Shown here: positions 7,282 to 15,312 of the stretch, one piece after another
Layout: the number at the start of each line of letters is the position of its first letter
How positions within the stretch are numbered: the stretch's first letter is position 1
Origin: Poseidonocella sp. HB161398
Lineage (GTDB): Bacteria; Pseudomonadota; Alphaproteobacteria; Rhodobacterales; Rhodobacteraceae
Assembly (NCBI RefSeq): GCF_005870025.1
Contig: NZ_VATA01000064.1
Location: 1 to 34,727 of the forward strand
DNA: 34,727 nt
Reading direction: 5' to 3'
Position numbers and translations under genes: made by a program
The notes under the pieces: generated by a model
Database searches by the model: none
What the model was told of the DNA's origin: nothing
Seen by the model: the letters and a program-made list of their open reading frames with translations, nothing else

Positions 7282-8276
7282 AGCTTTGCTCTGCCCCCAG
7301 TCGCCGGGCTGGCGTTGTCGGCCCCAGAAGACGCGGCTCCGCGCCTGCGCTGGCGGCGCGAGAGGCCCCCGCCCTCTCCGCGCTAGTCCATGCCCCGCGC
7401 CCGCCGGGCCGGACACCCCGCCGAACGTCGGCACCGAGCTGGCCCCCGCCCCCCGCCCTGACCCTGTCCCGCAGGGCAGGCCAGAACAGCCCGCACCCCG
7501 GCACTGGCCCCGCTCACCGGCCGGACAGATGCCCGGCCCGGAAGGATCGCGGCACCGCCATGTCCCTATCGGCGCCCTCGCCGGGGACGGCCAGGCGCCC
7601 CGGAGCCTGCTCCGCGCAGGCGGGCCGCAAGTCGATCTCCCTGGCGCTCAAGCGGGGGATATGCGCGGCGGGCGTCCGTCCGGGCATTGCGCGCCGGTCC
7701 GGGCGGCACGCACGGATCTGCGCCAATGACGACGGACCAGACCCCGCGCCGCCATGGATGCAACCATGCCGCCAGCGTGGCCCGCAACGCATCCCTCGCA
7801 CGGCCGGGGCAGCGCTGCGGGCCACCGGGACCCGCCTGCGCCTGCCCCTCGAGGCAGGACGGCATGTCGAAGAGGCCGGGACCGCCAAGGCGCGCGGACA
7901 GACGGACACCTTCCCGCCTCCCTCTGGCGAGCCGGGGATCACGGCGCGGACCGCCGGCCCCGGCGGCGGGCGCAGAGGCATTGCGCGCAGTCCCGCGCCG
8001 CCCTATCTGCCGGGAAGCTCCCTGCGGCCGGACAAGGCCCGGCGGGGCTGCTCCGGGGACAGGCCGCCCGCCCCTTGCACCGCAGCCGCCGCAGCGTGTC
8101 CGGACACGGCCGGGCCCCTGCAAAGACCAGTTCCGAACGACGCGAAAAATGATCTGGATCAACGGATTGAGCGCCGTTTTCGCACATGGCCGGTGCGATT
8201 GGCAGCAATTTATGCGCGCGGCGAACTGGCCTAACATGTCCCTACGTCAAAAGACGATCCCAGAGGAGACAGTAGA

Positions 8277-8849
8277 ATGGCCGATATCTTCCTTCCGGCG
8301 CGAGACCGGCTCGTCATCCCGTTCCTTTCCCCGGTCTATTCGAAATTCGCCGAACCCGTCGGGTGGCTCGGCTTCCGCCTGGCGGTCGGGGTCTCCCTCG
8401 TCGTCGCGGGATGGCCGAAGATCGTCGCACCGCTGGCCCAGTCCGGCTTCGTCGAGTCGCTCGGCATGTATCCGGGCTGGTTCTGGTCGCCGCTGCTGGC
8501 CGCCATGCAGTTCTTCGGCGGCATGCTGATCGCCATCGGCCTCCTGACCCGGCCGGTCGCGCTCGCCAATGCGGCGATGCTCCTGATCACGCTGTGGTTC
8601 CACGTCGTCCACCCCTATCCCGAGCCCTTCCTGACCGCCGAGGGCCTCGCCTACCTGTCGGCCAATCCCGACCTCCTGACACCGGGCGCGCAGGCCGCGC
8701 TGCTGGGCGATGGCGGCCTGGCCTTCGGGGCCCGCATCCAGGAGAAAGCGATCTACGCCTCGCTCTTCTGGGCAGCCGGAGCGGCGCTGATCGCGGCCTT
8801 CGGCGGCGGCTACCTCTCGGTTGACCGCCATCTGGCGAAAGAGTTCTAG
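8277..8849 (+). CDS. DoxX-family inner-membrane protein
   Basis: 190 residues. The DoxX pattern is clear: GFRLAVGVSLVVAGWPKI near the start, then FFGGMLIAIGLLTRPVALANAAMLLITLWFH at about 80-110, and a final helix around LFWAAGAALIAAFGGGYLSVDR. Four membrane segments are likely. The family covers poorly defined membrane proteins, some linked to thiosulfate:quinone oxidation (DoxD/DoxA) or thiol-redox and oxidative-stress defence. The loop between helices three and four (about 115-155) is long for the family. A strong AGAGGAGA site 7 bases before ATG 8277 fixes the start. It stands alone with its own strong terminator (8862-8897), so it is probably monocistronic. Confidence 0.88.
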   Translation: MADIFLPARDRLVIPFLSPVYSKFAEPVGWLGFRLAVGVSLVVAGWPKIVAPLAQSGFVESLGMYPGWFWSPLLAAMQFFGGMLIAIGLLTRPVALANAAMLLITLWFHVVHPYPEPFLTAEGLAYLSANPDLLTPGAQAALLGDGGLAFGARIQEKAIYASLFWAAGAALIAAFGGGYLSVDRHLAKEF

Positions 8850-8861
8850 CCCTCAGCCCGC

Positions 8862-8897
8862 GCAGCGGAGCCGGTCTCCCGGTTCCGCTGCCATTTT
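8862..8897 (+). terminator. Rho-independent terminator after the DoxX gene
   Basis: GCAGCGGAGCCGG (8862-8874) pairs with CCGGTTCCGCTGC (8879-8891), a 13-bp stem with one G-T pair and a TCTC loop, followed by CATTTTG. It begins 13 bases after the DoxX stop codon. Confidence 0.85.
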
Positions 8898-8971
8898 GCG
8901 TGCAGCCACCGGAGGCGCGCCCCGCCGCCTGCAATGCCCGCCTCCGCGGCGGCCGGCCGGACGCGGCGGGC

Positions 8972-9000
8972 TTCGGATTCGGCGCCGGGCGGTGTAGGCT
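8972..9000 (+). promoter_or_regulatory. Candidate sigma-70 promoter for the methyltransferase gene
   Basis: TTCGGA (8972-8977), a 17-base spacer and TAGGCT (8995-9000) lie 33 bases before the start codon. The -10 form TAGGCT is common in alphaproteobacteria. The -35 matches the consensus only in part. Confidence 0.35.
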
Positions 9001-9033
9001 TGCGCCAGCCATCGCAGCTCCGGGGACGCGAAC

Positions 9034-9831
9034 ATGGGACATCCCTCCAGTTTTGCCACGCGGTATCAAACTGTACTGGTTCCGGTCATCTTCGAGCCCT
9101 GGGCGAGGGAGCTGATCCGGCGCGCCCGCCCCCGGGACGGAGACAACATCCTGGACCTCGGCTGCGGCACCGGCGTGGTCACGCGGATGGTCGCAAAGGC
9201 CGTGCCCGCGCCCGGCAGCCTGACTGCCGCCGATCACAGCCCCGAGATGCTGGCGGTTGCGCGCAGTCTCGCAGAGCAGGCCGGGCTGCAGGCGGACTGG
9301 GTCGAGGCCGATGCCGGCAGCCTGCCCTTCGGCGATGGCCGGTTCGATATCGCCTTCTGCCAGCAGGCCCTGCAATTCTTCCCGGACCGTCCCGCAGCGC
9401 TTCGCGAACTGCACCGCGTCCTGCGTGCCGGCGGCCGGGTCGCCTGCTGCGTCCAGCAGGGGCTGGAGCGGAACCCGATGCTCCGGGCGCAGGCGGCCGC
9501 GCTGGACGCCCATGCCGGCCCGCAGGCCGGAGACGCCGTCCGCGCCATCTGCAGCCTGCCCGATGGCGAAGAGCTGCGGCATCTGTTCGGGAACGCCGGG
9601 TTCCGGGACCTCCGCGTGGAATCCACGACGCTCTTCGTGGAGCATCCCGACGCGCGGGCCTTTGCCGAAGGGGCGATGGGCGGCATGCATACCGGGGACA
9701 AGCTGTCGGGCCTCGGCGAAGCGGCGATCACGCAGGCCGTGGAGGCCTTCCTCTCGGGCATGGAAGACTACATCGACGGGACGGCCATGCGCGTCCCGCA
9801 TGTGTCCAACGTCGTCACCGCGCGCGCCTAG
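9034..9831 (+). CDS. SAM-dependent class I methyltransferase (Methyltransf_11 type)
   Basis: 265 residues with a Rossmann-type methyltransferase core. Motif I is ILDLGCGTGVVT (39-50), binding S-adenosylmethionine; the acidic end of strand 2 is in TAADHSPEMLAVAR; motif II appears in ADAGSLPFGDGRFDIAFCQQ, followed by LQFFPDRPAALRELHRVLRAGGRVACC, the usual UbiE/Methyltransf_11 wording. The C-terminal third (about 180-265) is variable and probably defines substrate. Likely acts on a small molecule in the cytosol; which one is not readable. It stands alone between two gene-poor stretches, with a candidate promoter just upstream and CGGGGACG before the ATG. Confidence 0.9.
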   Translation: MGHPSSFATRYQTVLVPVIFEPWARELIRRARPRDGDNILDLGCGTGVVTRMVAKAVPAPGSLTAADHSPEMLAVARSLAEQAGLQADWVEADAGSLPFGDGRFDIAFCQQALQFFPDRPAALRELHRVLRAGGRVACCVQQGLERNPMLRAQAAALDAHAGPQAGDAVRAICSLPDGEELRHLFGNAGFRDLRVESTTLFVEHPDARAFAEGAMGGMHTGDKLSGLGEAAITQAVEAFLSGMEDYIDGTAMRVPHVSNVVTARA

Positions 9832-10614
9832 CGCCATCGCCAGTCGCCTCCGGCGCGCGCCCTGCATTCGGCCCGTTGCCGGGCGGGTCTCTCCGCTCCG
9901 CGCCCGGATGCAGCAATCACGCGCGGCCTTCTTTCCCCGAGAGGCTCGGGCCGCGGGTCCGCTCCGGGCCATCCCGCGGGCCGCGTAGCGGCTCGCCAGC
10001 ATGCGCCAGGCGCCAAAGCTCCGGGCGGCACCGGGAAAGATGCGGATCCGGATTGCCGCGGCGCGGCAGCCGGGACCGCACGATAGGATCCGTCCTTAGA
10101 CAGCATGGGGCAGTGCGTCCGGGAGCTTGCGGGAAGATGGATTTCGGGGCGTCGTCCTTGAGGAAGTCGTTCAGGGTTTGGCGATGTCTGCTGCCGGAAT
10201 TGAGCAAGTCCATCCGCCTTCAAGGCCATCTTCCCGGGCTTTCCCGCAAGCTCCCTGGCCGGGCAGACCTTCCAGTGCCCTGATAGATGCGTCGCCGGAC
10301 ATGGTCGCCGGTCCGCGTCTTCCAGGGTGTCCCTCCGCGGCGCCGTCTCGCATGCGGGGGGCGTTCCCGGTGATCGCGGCGCGCCGGTCGCGGTGCCTGA
10401 TGCGACCGGTCCTGCGGATCGCGGCATGGCAGCGGCAGGCGTCGCCAGCGGCGGTCGGACCGGGGGTGCATCCGCTGGCAGCCTTGCCGCGGCCCTTCCG
10501 GCCTGCTCCTTGTCAGGACACCGGGCATTCAGGAGCCGACCTCCCGCGCGGAACCTCCACTAACCAGCAGTAATATATAAATATCTAGAACAGACAGATG
10601 CGGCACCGCCGTTC
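9832..10614. other. 0.8 kb stretch without a supported gene
   Basis: Overlapping stop-free runs on both strands have no domain signal. The minus-strand run near 10213-10100 (MDLLNSGSRHRQTLNDFL...) does not look like random GC-rich translation and could be a scrap of a lost gene, perhaps a transposase; I do not recognise it. A composite inverted repeat sits at 10121-10255. The last part (10566-10590) is strongly AT-rich (GTAATATATAAATATC) and lies downstream of the ArsR gene; it may be a promoter or a transcription end. Confidence 0.45.
10121..10255. repeat. Composite inverted repeat, 20-base left arm, about 86-base loop
   Basis: Left arm 10121-10140 is GGGAGCTTGCGGGAAGATGG. The right arm holds its complement in two overlapping pieces: CCATCTTCCCG (10227-10237) and TTCCCGCAAGCTCCC (10241-10255), with TTCCCG present twice (10231-10236, 10241-10246). 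It looks like a full inverted repeat whose right arm gained a 10-base internal duplication. No gene spans it convincingly. Confidence 0.7.
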
Positions 10615-10932
10615 TCAGCTTGCGTTGAGAACCGCGTCGAGCAGCCCGGGAAACCGTTCATCCAGCTCCTCGCGCCGGATCGAGAGCACGCGGCCGCGCC
10701 CCTGCGGCAGATTGCGGATCACGCCGGCCTCCCGCAGCACCTTCATCAGATGCGATTTCGTGGATTTCGGAATGTCGGGATCGACAAGATGGCAGCGCGC
10801 CATTTCCAGGGGCCCGGAGGCTAGCTGCCGCACGACGTCGAGCCGCGCAGGATCGCTCAGTGCGAACAGGACGGTTTCAAGACGCAGGTCATCCTTGGCG
10901 GGATGGGGCAGGTCTGAGTGGATCTCGGTCAT
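10615..10932 (-). CDS. ArsR/SmtB-like winged-helix repressor
   Basis: 105 residues. The core reads ETVLFALSDPARLDVVRQLASGPL (19-42), the standard helix 1-2 of ArsR-type regulators, then the recognition helix KSTKSHLMKVLREAGVI (56-72) and the wing NLPQGRGRVLSIRREEL. The metal-binding CxC of ArsR/SmtB is missing (the single Cys47 in ARCHL is not enough), so it probably senses an organic or redox signal, or nothing beyond dosage. It is divergent from an MFS transporter, and palindromes lie at both starts, one touching its own start codon, so it should repress both genes. The ligand would be the substrate or inducer of that exporter. Confidence 0.9.
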   Translation of the reverse strand: MTEIHSDLPHPAKDDLRLETVLFALSDPARLDVVRQLASGPLEMARCHLVDPDIPKSTKSHLMKVLREAGVIRNLPQGRGRVLSIRREELDERFPGLLDAVLNAS

Positions 10933-10952
10933 GGTTCGAATTTAGTTGAACC
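10933..10952. promoter_or_regulatory. Operator-like palindrome at the ArsR-family start
   Basis: The outer arms are GGTTC (10933-10937) and GAACC (10948-10952) around an A/T-rich core, an imperfect copy of the site at 10976-10995. It directly abuts the repressor's start codon on the minus strand. Confidence 0.72.
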
Positions 10953-10975
10953 ATGACCGGATGCAACCTACGTAA

Positions 10976-10995
10976 GGTTCGAATAAGTTCGAACC
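10976..10995. promoter_or_regulatory. Operator-like palindrome before the MFS gene
   Basis: GGTTCGAA-TAAG-TTCGAACC is a perfect 8-4-8 palindrome ending 11 bases before the MFS start and next to its AAGGA ribosome site. Its centre is 43 bp from that of the matching site at 10933-10952, so a repressor dimer at each could cover the whole intergenic region. Confidence 0.82.
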
Positions 10996-11006
10996 AAGGA
11001 CCAGAC

Positions 11007-12188
11007 ATGTTCGCGATCCGCCATCTGCTTGCCAGACCTGCAAGCTTCACATTCGCGGCGCTCGGCAGCGGGCTGGTCATGGCCAGCGCCAGCGCGCCGT
11101 CGCCCTTCTATCCGCAGCTCCAAGCCCAGATCGGGTTCTCGCCGGTCGTGCTCACCGGCATCTTCGCCATCTATGCCGTCACGCTTCTCGCGACGCTCCT
11201 GACCCTTGGCTCGGCCTCCGATCACCTCGGGCGCCGGCCGACGCTCTCGGCCGGCTTCCTGCTCCTGGCCCTGTTCGCCCTGCTCTTCGCGCAAACCGAG
11301 ACCGTGGCGGGCCTGATGGCGGCTAGGGCGGTCCAGGGGATCGCTTGCGGGCTGCTGCTGTCCACCCTGTCGGCGACGACCGTCGACCTGGAGCCCGCGG
11401 ACAAGCCCGGCCTTGCCGCGATCTGCAATTCCACGCTGCCGCTTGCCGGGCTGGCGACCGGCGCGCTTCTGGCAGGCGGGGCGATCGACATGAGCTCCCT
11501 TGCCCTGCATCCCTTCTTCCAGGGGCTGGCGCTGGTCAGCTTGCTGTTTGCCGCGCTTGTCTGGGCATGTCCCGAGACCTCGCCGCGCCATGACGGCATC
11601 TGGTCCTCCCTCCGCCCGCGCGTCCGCATCCCCTTCGACGCACGGCCCGCCTTCTGGCGCGTCGCCCCCGCCCTGTTCGCGACCTGGGCCACAGGCGGGT
11701 TCTACCTGTCGCTGGGCGTGTCGATCTCGATCCATGTCTTCGGATTGACCCATGGGCTCGAACAGGGAGCGGTCGTCACGGCGCTGGCCGGAACCGGGGC
11801 GGCGGCCTGCTTCCTTGCCCGGCGCGCCTCGGCGGCGGCGACGCTGCGCTTCGGCACGCTGGCCCTTGCCGCGGGCACCACCCTGACGCTGATCGCCATC
11901 CTGTCGGCCAGTGTGTGGATCTATCTGCTGGCGCTTCCCTTCGCGGGCGCGGGCTTCGGCACCTGCTTCTACGGGGCCGTCCGCTCTCTGGCGCCGCTGG
12001 CACAGCCCCATGAGCGGGGCGAGTTGTTCGCGGCGATCTTCACCCTCAGCTACCTCGCCTTCGGCATTCCGGTGGTGATCGCGGGCGCGCTGGCCACGGC
12101 CCTCGGGCTGACGGCGACGACCATCGGCTACGGTCTGGTCATCATCTGCATGGCACTGGCCGCCTTCTTCCGCAAACGCGGCGGATAG
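11007..12188 (+). CDS. MFS transporter, drug/metabolite exporter type
   Basis: 393 residues with about twelve membrane helices. The motif-A loop between helices 2 and 3 is LGSASDHLGRRPTLSAG, typical of proton-driven exporters. FAQTETVAGLMAARAVQGIACGLL (helix 4) carries the R-x-x-Q-G pattern of the motif-B region. I chose ATG 11007 because AAGGA lies 6 bases before it; an ATG 18 codons upstream (10953) would place the operator inside the gene. It is divergent from the ArsR-type repressor, so it is probably induced by a compound that releases that repressor. The substrate is unknown; the N-terminal part FRFGSGLVM-like wording gives no clue. Confidence 0.9.
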   Translation: MFAIRHLLARPASFTFAALGSGLVMASASAPSPFYPQLQAQIGFSPVVLTGIFAIYAVTLLATLLTLGSASDHLGRRPTLSAGFLLLALFALLFAQTETVAGLMAARAVQGIACGLLLSTLSATTVDLEPADKPGLAAICNSTLPLAGLATGALLAGGAIDMSSLALHPFFQGLALVSLLFAALVWACPETSPRHDGIWSSLRPRVRIPFDARPAFWRVAPALFATWATGGFYLSLGVSISIHVFGLTHGLEQGAVVTALAGTGAAACFLARRASAAATLRFGTLALAAGTTLTLIAILSASVWIYLLALPFAGAGFGTCFYGAVRSLAPLAQPHERGELFAAIFTLSYLAFGIPVVIAGALATALGLTATTIGYGLVIICMALAAFFRKRGG

Positions 12189-12350
12189 GACGGCCCGACG
12201 AGCGGCGGCACGCACGCGCCGCCGCGAAGCGCGCCGACCGCAGTGTCCCGCGCAGGCTCCGCCCGGGACGGCCCCTGCCAGCGATGATCCGCCCGCCGCC
12301 CGCCTCTTCCATGGCCGCCCTCCCGGCACGCCGGACGAAGAGCCCGCTGT

Positions 12351-12370
12351 CCCGCCTCGAGGCGGGCGGT
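12351..12370 (+). terminator. Terminator-like hairpin downstream of the MFS gene
   Basis: CCCGCC-TCGA-GGCGGG (12351-12366) is a perfect 16-base palindrome able to fold as a 6-bp stem with a tetraloop, followed by CGGTTTG. It lies 160 bases after the MFS stop. The T run is short, so termination is plausible but not certain. Confidence 0.45.
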
Positions 12371-12520
12371 TTGACGCCCCGGACAGGCGGAAATGGCGCA
12401 GGACTCCCGCCCGGGTTGCATGGGCCGGGCGGGCGCCGGGCGGACCCGCGCAACCACCTGATAAGGCAGGTATCCGCCTGTCGAAACGACAAATCCGAAT
12501 AGTATTGTTAATAAACTTTA

Positions 12521-12579
12521 AATTTACCTCCCCCTGGGGTACCGTCCGAGTCGGCTAAATATGAATTTGGAATTTACCT
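12521..12579 (+). repeat. AATTTACCT direct repeat, 50-bp spacing, before arcD
   Basis: AATTTACCT occurs at 12521-12529 and again at 12571-12579, exactly 50 bp apart, the second copy touching the arcD ATG. Five helical turns separate them. It may be a regulator site or chance. Confidence 0.4.
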
Positions 12580-14037
12580 ATGAGCAGCCCTGCCGACACA
12601 GATGGTCCTGCCCGCACCGGCACCCTCGCCCTTCCCATTCTCACGGCCATGGTCGTCGGGTCGATGGTCGGATCGGGGATCTTCTCGCTTCCACGGACAT
12701 TCGGGACGGCCACGGGCCCCTTCGGCGCGATCATCGCCTGGTGCATCGCGGCCGGCGGGATGTACACGCTCGCCCGTGCCTTCCAGTTCCTCGCCGAGCG
12801 CAAGCCCGACCTCGATGCCGGGGTCTATGCCTATGCCAAGGCGGGCTTCGGCGACTATCCCGGCAATCTCTCGGCCTTCGGCTACTGGATCGGATCCTGC
12901 ATCGGCAACGTGTCCTACTGGGTGCTGATCAAGTCGACCCTGGGCGCCTTCTTCCCGGTCTTCGGCGACGGCAACACGATCCCCGCGATCCTCGTCGCCT
13001 CGGCAGGGATCTGGCTGTTCCACTTCATGATCCTGCGCGGCATCCAGCAGGCCGCCTTCATCAACACGGTGGTGACCATCGCCAAGGTCGTGCCGATCAT
13101 CGCCTTCATCCTGATCATGTTCATCGCCTTCAAGTTCGACGTCTTCAGCGCGAATTTCTGGGGCGGCGTGGGCATGCCCGAGACCAGCCTTTTCGACCAG
13201 GTCCGCGCCACCATGCTGGTCACGGTTTTCGTCTTCCTCGGCATCGAGGGCGCCAGCGTCTATTCGCGCTATGCCCGCAAGCGCAGCGATGTCGGCACGG
13301 CGACGATCCTGGGCTTCCTCGCGGTCACCACGCTGCTCGTGCTGGTCACGCTGCTGCCCTATGGCGCGCTGCCGCGGGCCGAGATCGCCGAGATGCGCCA
13401 GCCGTCGATGGCCGCCGTGCTCGAGGCCGTGGTCGGCCGCTGGGGCGCGATCTTCGTCAGCGGCGGGCTCCTGGTCTCGGTGCTGGGCGCCTATCTCGCC
13501 TGGTCGCTGATCTGCGCCGAGGTCCTGTCGGTCGCCGCGAAGACCAAGGACATGCCGCGGCTCTTCGCCCGCGAGAACGCCAACCATGTCCCCGCCAATG
13601 CGCTCTGGGCGACGAACCTGACCATCCAGGCCTTCATCATCAGCACCTACTGGTCGCAGGACGCCTTCGCGCTGATGCTGAACCTGACCAGCGTGATGAC
13701 CCTGGTGCCGTTCTTCCTGGTGGCGGCCTACGCCTTCCTGATGACCCGGCGCGGCGAGGGCTATGACGGCGATGCCGGCGCGCGCAGGCGCGACCTGGCC
13801 TTCGCGGCGCTCGCGGTGATCTACACGCTCTTCCTGATCTTCGCCGCCGGGCTGGAATTCCTGCTGCTCTCGGCGATCCTCTACGGGCCCGGCACGGCGC
13901 TCTATGTCTGGGCGCGCAGGGAGCAGGGCAAGCCGGGCTGGTTCGGACGGCCCGCCGACTGGGTGATCTTCGGGCTGGCCGTGATCGGCTGCGCCATCGG
14001 CATCCACGGCCTCGCCACCGGCTACATCACTCTCTAG
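12580..14037 (+). CDS. arcD: Arginine/ornithine-type antiporter (APC family), first copy
   Basis: 485 residues, about 12-13 membrane helices, of the basic amino-acid/polyamine antiporter group of the APC superfamily. The first helix has [18 protein letters not shown] (25-42), the substrate-carboxylate loop of the fold; [19 protein letters not shown] is typical of ArcD/YdgI proteins. In the arginine deiminase pathway it swaps external arginine for internal product (ornithine, possibly citrulline). The ATG at 12580 has only a weak GGA upstream. arcA follows after 14 bases, so the two form one operon. A close paralogue lies after arcA. Confidence 0.92.
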   Translation: MSSPADTDGPARTGTLALPILTAMVVGSMVGSGIFSLPRTFGTATGPFGAIIAWCIAAGGMYTLARAFQFLAERKPDLDAGVYAYAKAGFGDYPGNLSAFGYWIGSCIGNVSYWVLIKSTLGAFFPVFGDGNTIPAILVASAGIWLFHFMILRGIQQAAFINTVVTIAKVVPIIAFILIMFIAFKFDVFSANFWGGVGMPETSLFDQVRATMLVTVFVFLGIEGASVYSRYARKRSDVGTATILGFLAVTTLLVLVTLLPYGALPRAEIAEMRQPSMAAVLEAVVGRWGAIFVSGGLLVSVLGAYLAWSLICAEVLSVAAKTKDMPRLFARENANHVPANALWATNLTIQAFIISTYWSQDAFALMLNLTSVMTLVPFFLVAAYAFLMTRRGEGYDGDAGARRRDLAFAALAVIYTLFLIFAAGLEFLLLSAILYGPGTALYVWARREQGKPGWFGRPADWVIFGLAVIGCAIGIHGLATGYITL

Positions 14038-14051
14038 GAAGGAAACGCAGC

Positions 14052-15296
14052 ATGAACGACACGACAGCCTTTGGCGTGCATTCCGAGGTGGGCCAGTTGC
14101 GCAAGGTCATGGTCTGCGCGCCGGGCCGCGCCCACAAGCGGCTGACCCCGACGAATTGCGACGAGCTCCTGTTCGACGACGTGCTCTGGGTCGATGTCGC
14201 CAAGCGGGACCATTTCGACTTCATGACGAAGATGCGCGACCGCGGCATCGACGTGGTCGAGATGCACAACCTGCTGGCCGAGACCGTCGCCATCCCCGAG
14301 GCCCGGGCCTGGCTCTTGGACCAGCAGGTCGTGCCGAACCAGATCGGCGCGGGCTTCGTCGACGAGGTGCGCTCCTATCTCGACGGGCTGAAGGACCGCG
14401 AGCTGGCCGAGACGCTGATCGGCGGGCTGTCGACGACCGAGTTCCCGGACAGCATCGGCGGCGAGACCCTGGCGATGATCCGCGACGCGGCCGGGGTGAA
14501 CGAGTACCTGCTGCCGCCGCTGCCGAACACGATCTACACCCGCGACACCACCTGCTGGATCTATGGCGGCGTGACGCTCAACCCGCTCTACTGGCGGGCG
14601 CGGCGGGAGGAGACGCTGCTGGCCACCGCGATCTACCGCTTCCATCCGGATTTCGCGGGCAAGGTCACCGAATGGTGGGGCGATCCGGCGAAGGCCTGGG
14701 GGCTGGCGACGCTGGAAGGCGGCGACGTGATGCCGATCGGCAAGGGCGTCGTGCTGATCGGGATGAGCGAGCGGACCTCGCGCCAGGCAATCAGCCAGGC
14801 GGCGCTTGCGCTCTTCGAGCAGGGCGCCGCCGAACGGGTCATCATCGCCGCCATGCCGAAGCTGCGCGCGGCGATGCATCTCGACACGATCTTCACCTTC
14901 GCCGACCGCGACTGCGTGCTGATCTATCCCGACATCGTCCACCGGATCGACGCCTTCTCCTACCGTCCCGACGGCAAGGGCGGGCTGGAGCTGCGCAAGG
15001 ACCCGGGCGGCTTCCTCGAGACGGTGCGCGACGCGCTCGGGCTGAAGGAGCTGCGGGTCGTCGAGACCGGCGGCGACGACTACATGCGCGAGCGCACCCA
15101 GTGGGACAGCGGCGCCAACCTGGTCTGCGCCTCGCCGGGCGTGGTCTTCGCCTATGACCGCAACACCTATGCCAACACGCTGCTGCGCAAGGCCGGGATC
15201 GAGGTCATCACCATCGACGGATCCGAACTCGGCCGCGGGCGCGGCGGCGGGCACTGCATGACATGCCCGATCATCCGCGACCCGGTCGATTTCTGA
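14052..15296 (+). CDS. arcA: Arginine deiminase
   Basis: 414 residues, near the 418 of P. aeruginosa ArcA. It hydrolyses arginine to citrulline and ammonia in the cytosol. Present are [20 protein letters not shown] at the start, the substrate-binding [16 protein letters not shown] with the acidic residue, [11 protein letters not shown] with the catalytic His, and the final GGGHCMTCP, where Cys402 is the expected nucleophile. All catalytic residues are present, so it should be active. AAGGAAACGC lies before the ATG. It is framed by two ArcD-like antiporters. arcB (ornithine carbamoyltransferase) and arcC (carbamate kinase), which draw ATP from citrulline, are absent nearby, so this locus alone would stop at citrulline. 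Confidence 0.97.
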   Translation: MNDTTAFGVHSEVGQLRKVMVCAPGRAHKRLTPTNCDELLFDDVLWVDVAKRDHFDFMTKMRDRGIDVVEMHNLLAETVAIPEARAWLLDQQVVPNQIGAGFVDEVRSYLDGLKDRELAETLIGGLSTTEFPDSIGGETLAMIRDAAGVNEYLLPPLPNTIYTRDTTCWIYGGVTLNPLYWRARREETLLATAIYRFHPDFAGKVTEWWGDPAKAWGLATLEGGDVMPIGKGVVLIGMSERTSRQAISQAALALFEQGAAERVIIAAMPKLRAAMHLDTIFTFADRDCVLIYPDIVHRIDAFSYRPDGKGGLELRKDPGGFLETVRDALGLKELRVVETGGDDYMRERTQWDSGANLVCASPGVVFAYDRNTYANTLLRKAGIEVITIDGSELGRGRGGGHCMTCPIIRDPVDF

Positions 15297-15312
15297 GCGC
15301 AGGACGGCACCG

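Larger units (their letters stand above)
6992..8276. other. 1.3 kb gene-poor, GC-rich stretch
   Basis: I find no convincing gene. All six frames hold long stop-free runs, but these follow from the high GC: they overlap each other on both strands, are loaded with Arg, Pro, Ala and Gly, lack domain patterns and have no good ribosome site. The stretch holds the post-cupin hairpin (7014-7049) and a longer inverted repeat (7179-7281). The last part (about 8150-8276) is less GC-rich and must carry the DoxX promoter; AGAGGAGAC sits 7 bases before that start. A decayed gene or an untranslated RNA cannot be excluded. Confidence 0.5.
12189..12579 (+). other. Intergenic stretch holding the end of the MFS gene unit and the arc promoter region
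   Basis: No gene is supported. The first part is GC-rich with a palindrome at 12351-12366. The last 100 bases turn AT-rich (12488-12530, with AGTATTGTTAATAAAC), the expected promoter of the arc operon. I see no FNR-type TTGAT-N4-ATCAA site and no clear -35/-10 pair. A 9-base direct repeat frames the leader. Confidence 0.5.

Noticed and set aside
7046-7729. Open frames in the 6992-8276 stretch
   Set aside because: Several overlap on both strands, are rich in Arg, Pro and Gly, and lack ribosome sites or motifs.
10566-10590. AT-rich patch as a plasmid or chromosome origin
   Set aside because: Only 25 bases, no DnaA-box cluster nearby; a promoter or transcript end is more likely.
12574-14007. 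Minus-strand 477-codon frame opposite arcD
   Set aside because: Asp/His/Glu-rich shadow of a membrane-protein gene; no family pattern.
14156-15157. Plus-strand alternative frame inside arcA
   Set aside because: Arg-rich shadow of arcA, which is complete with all catalytic residues.
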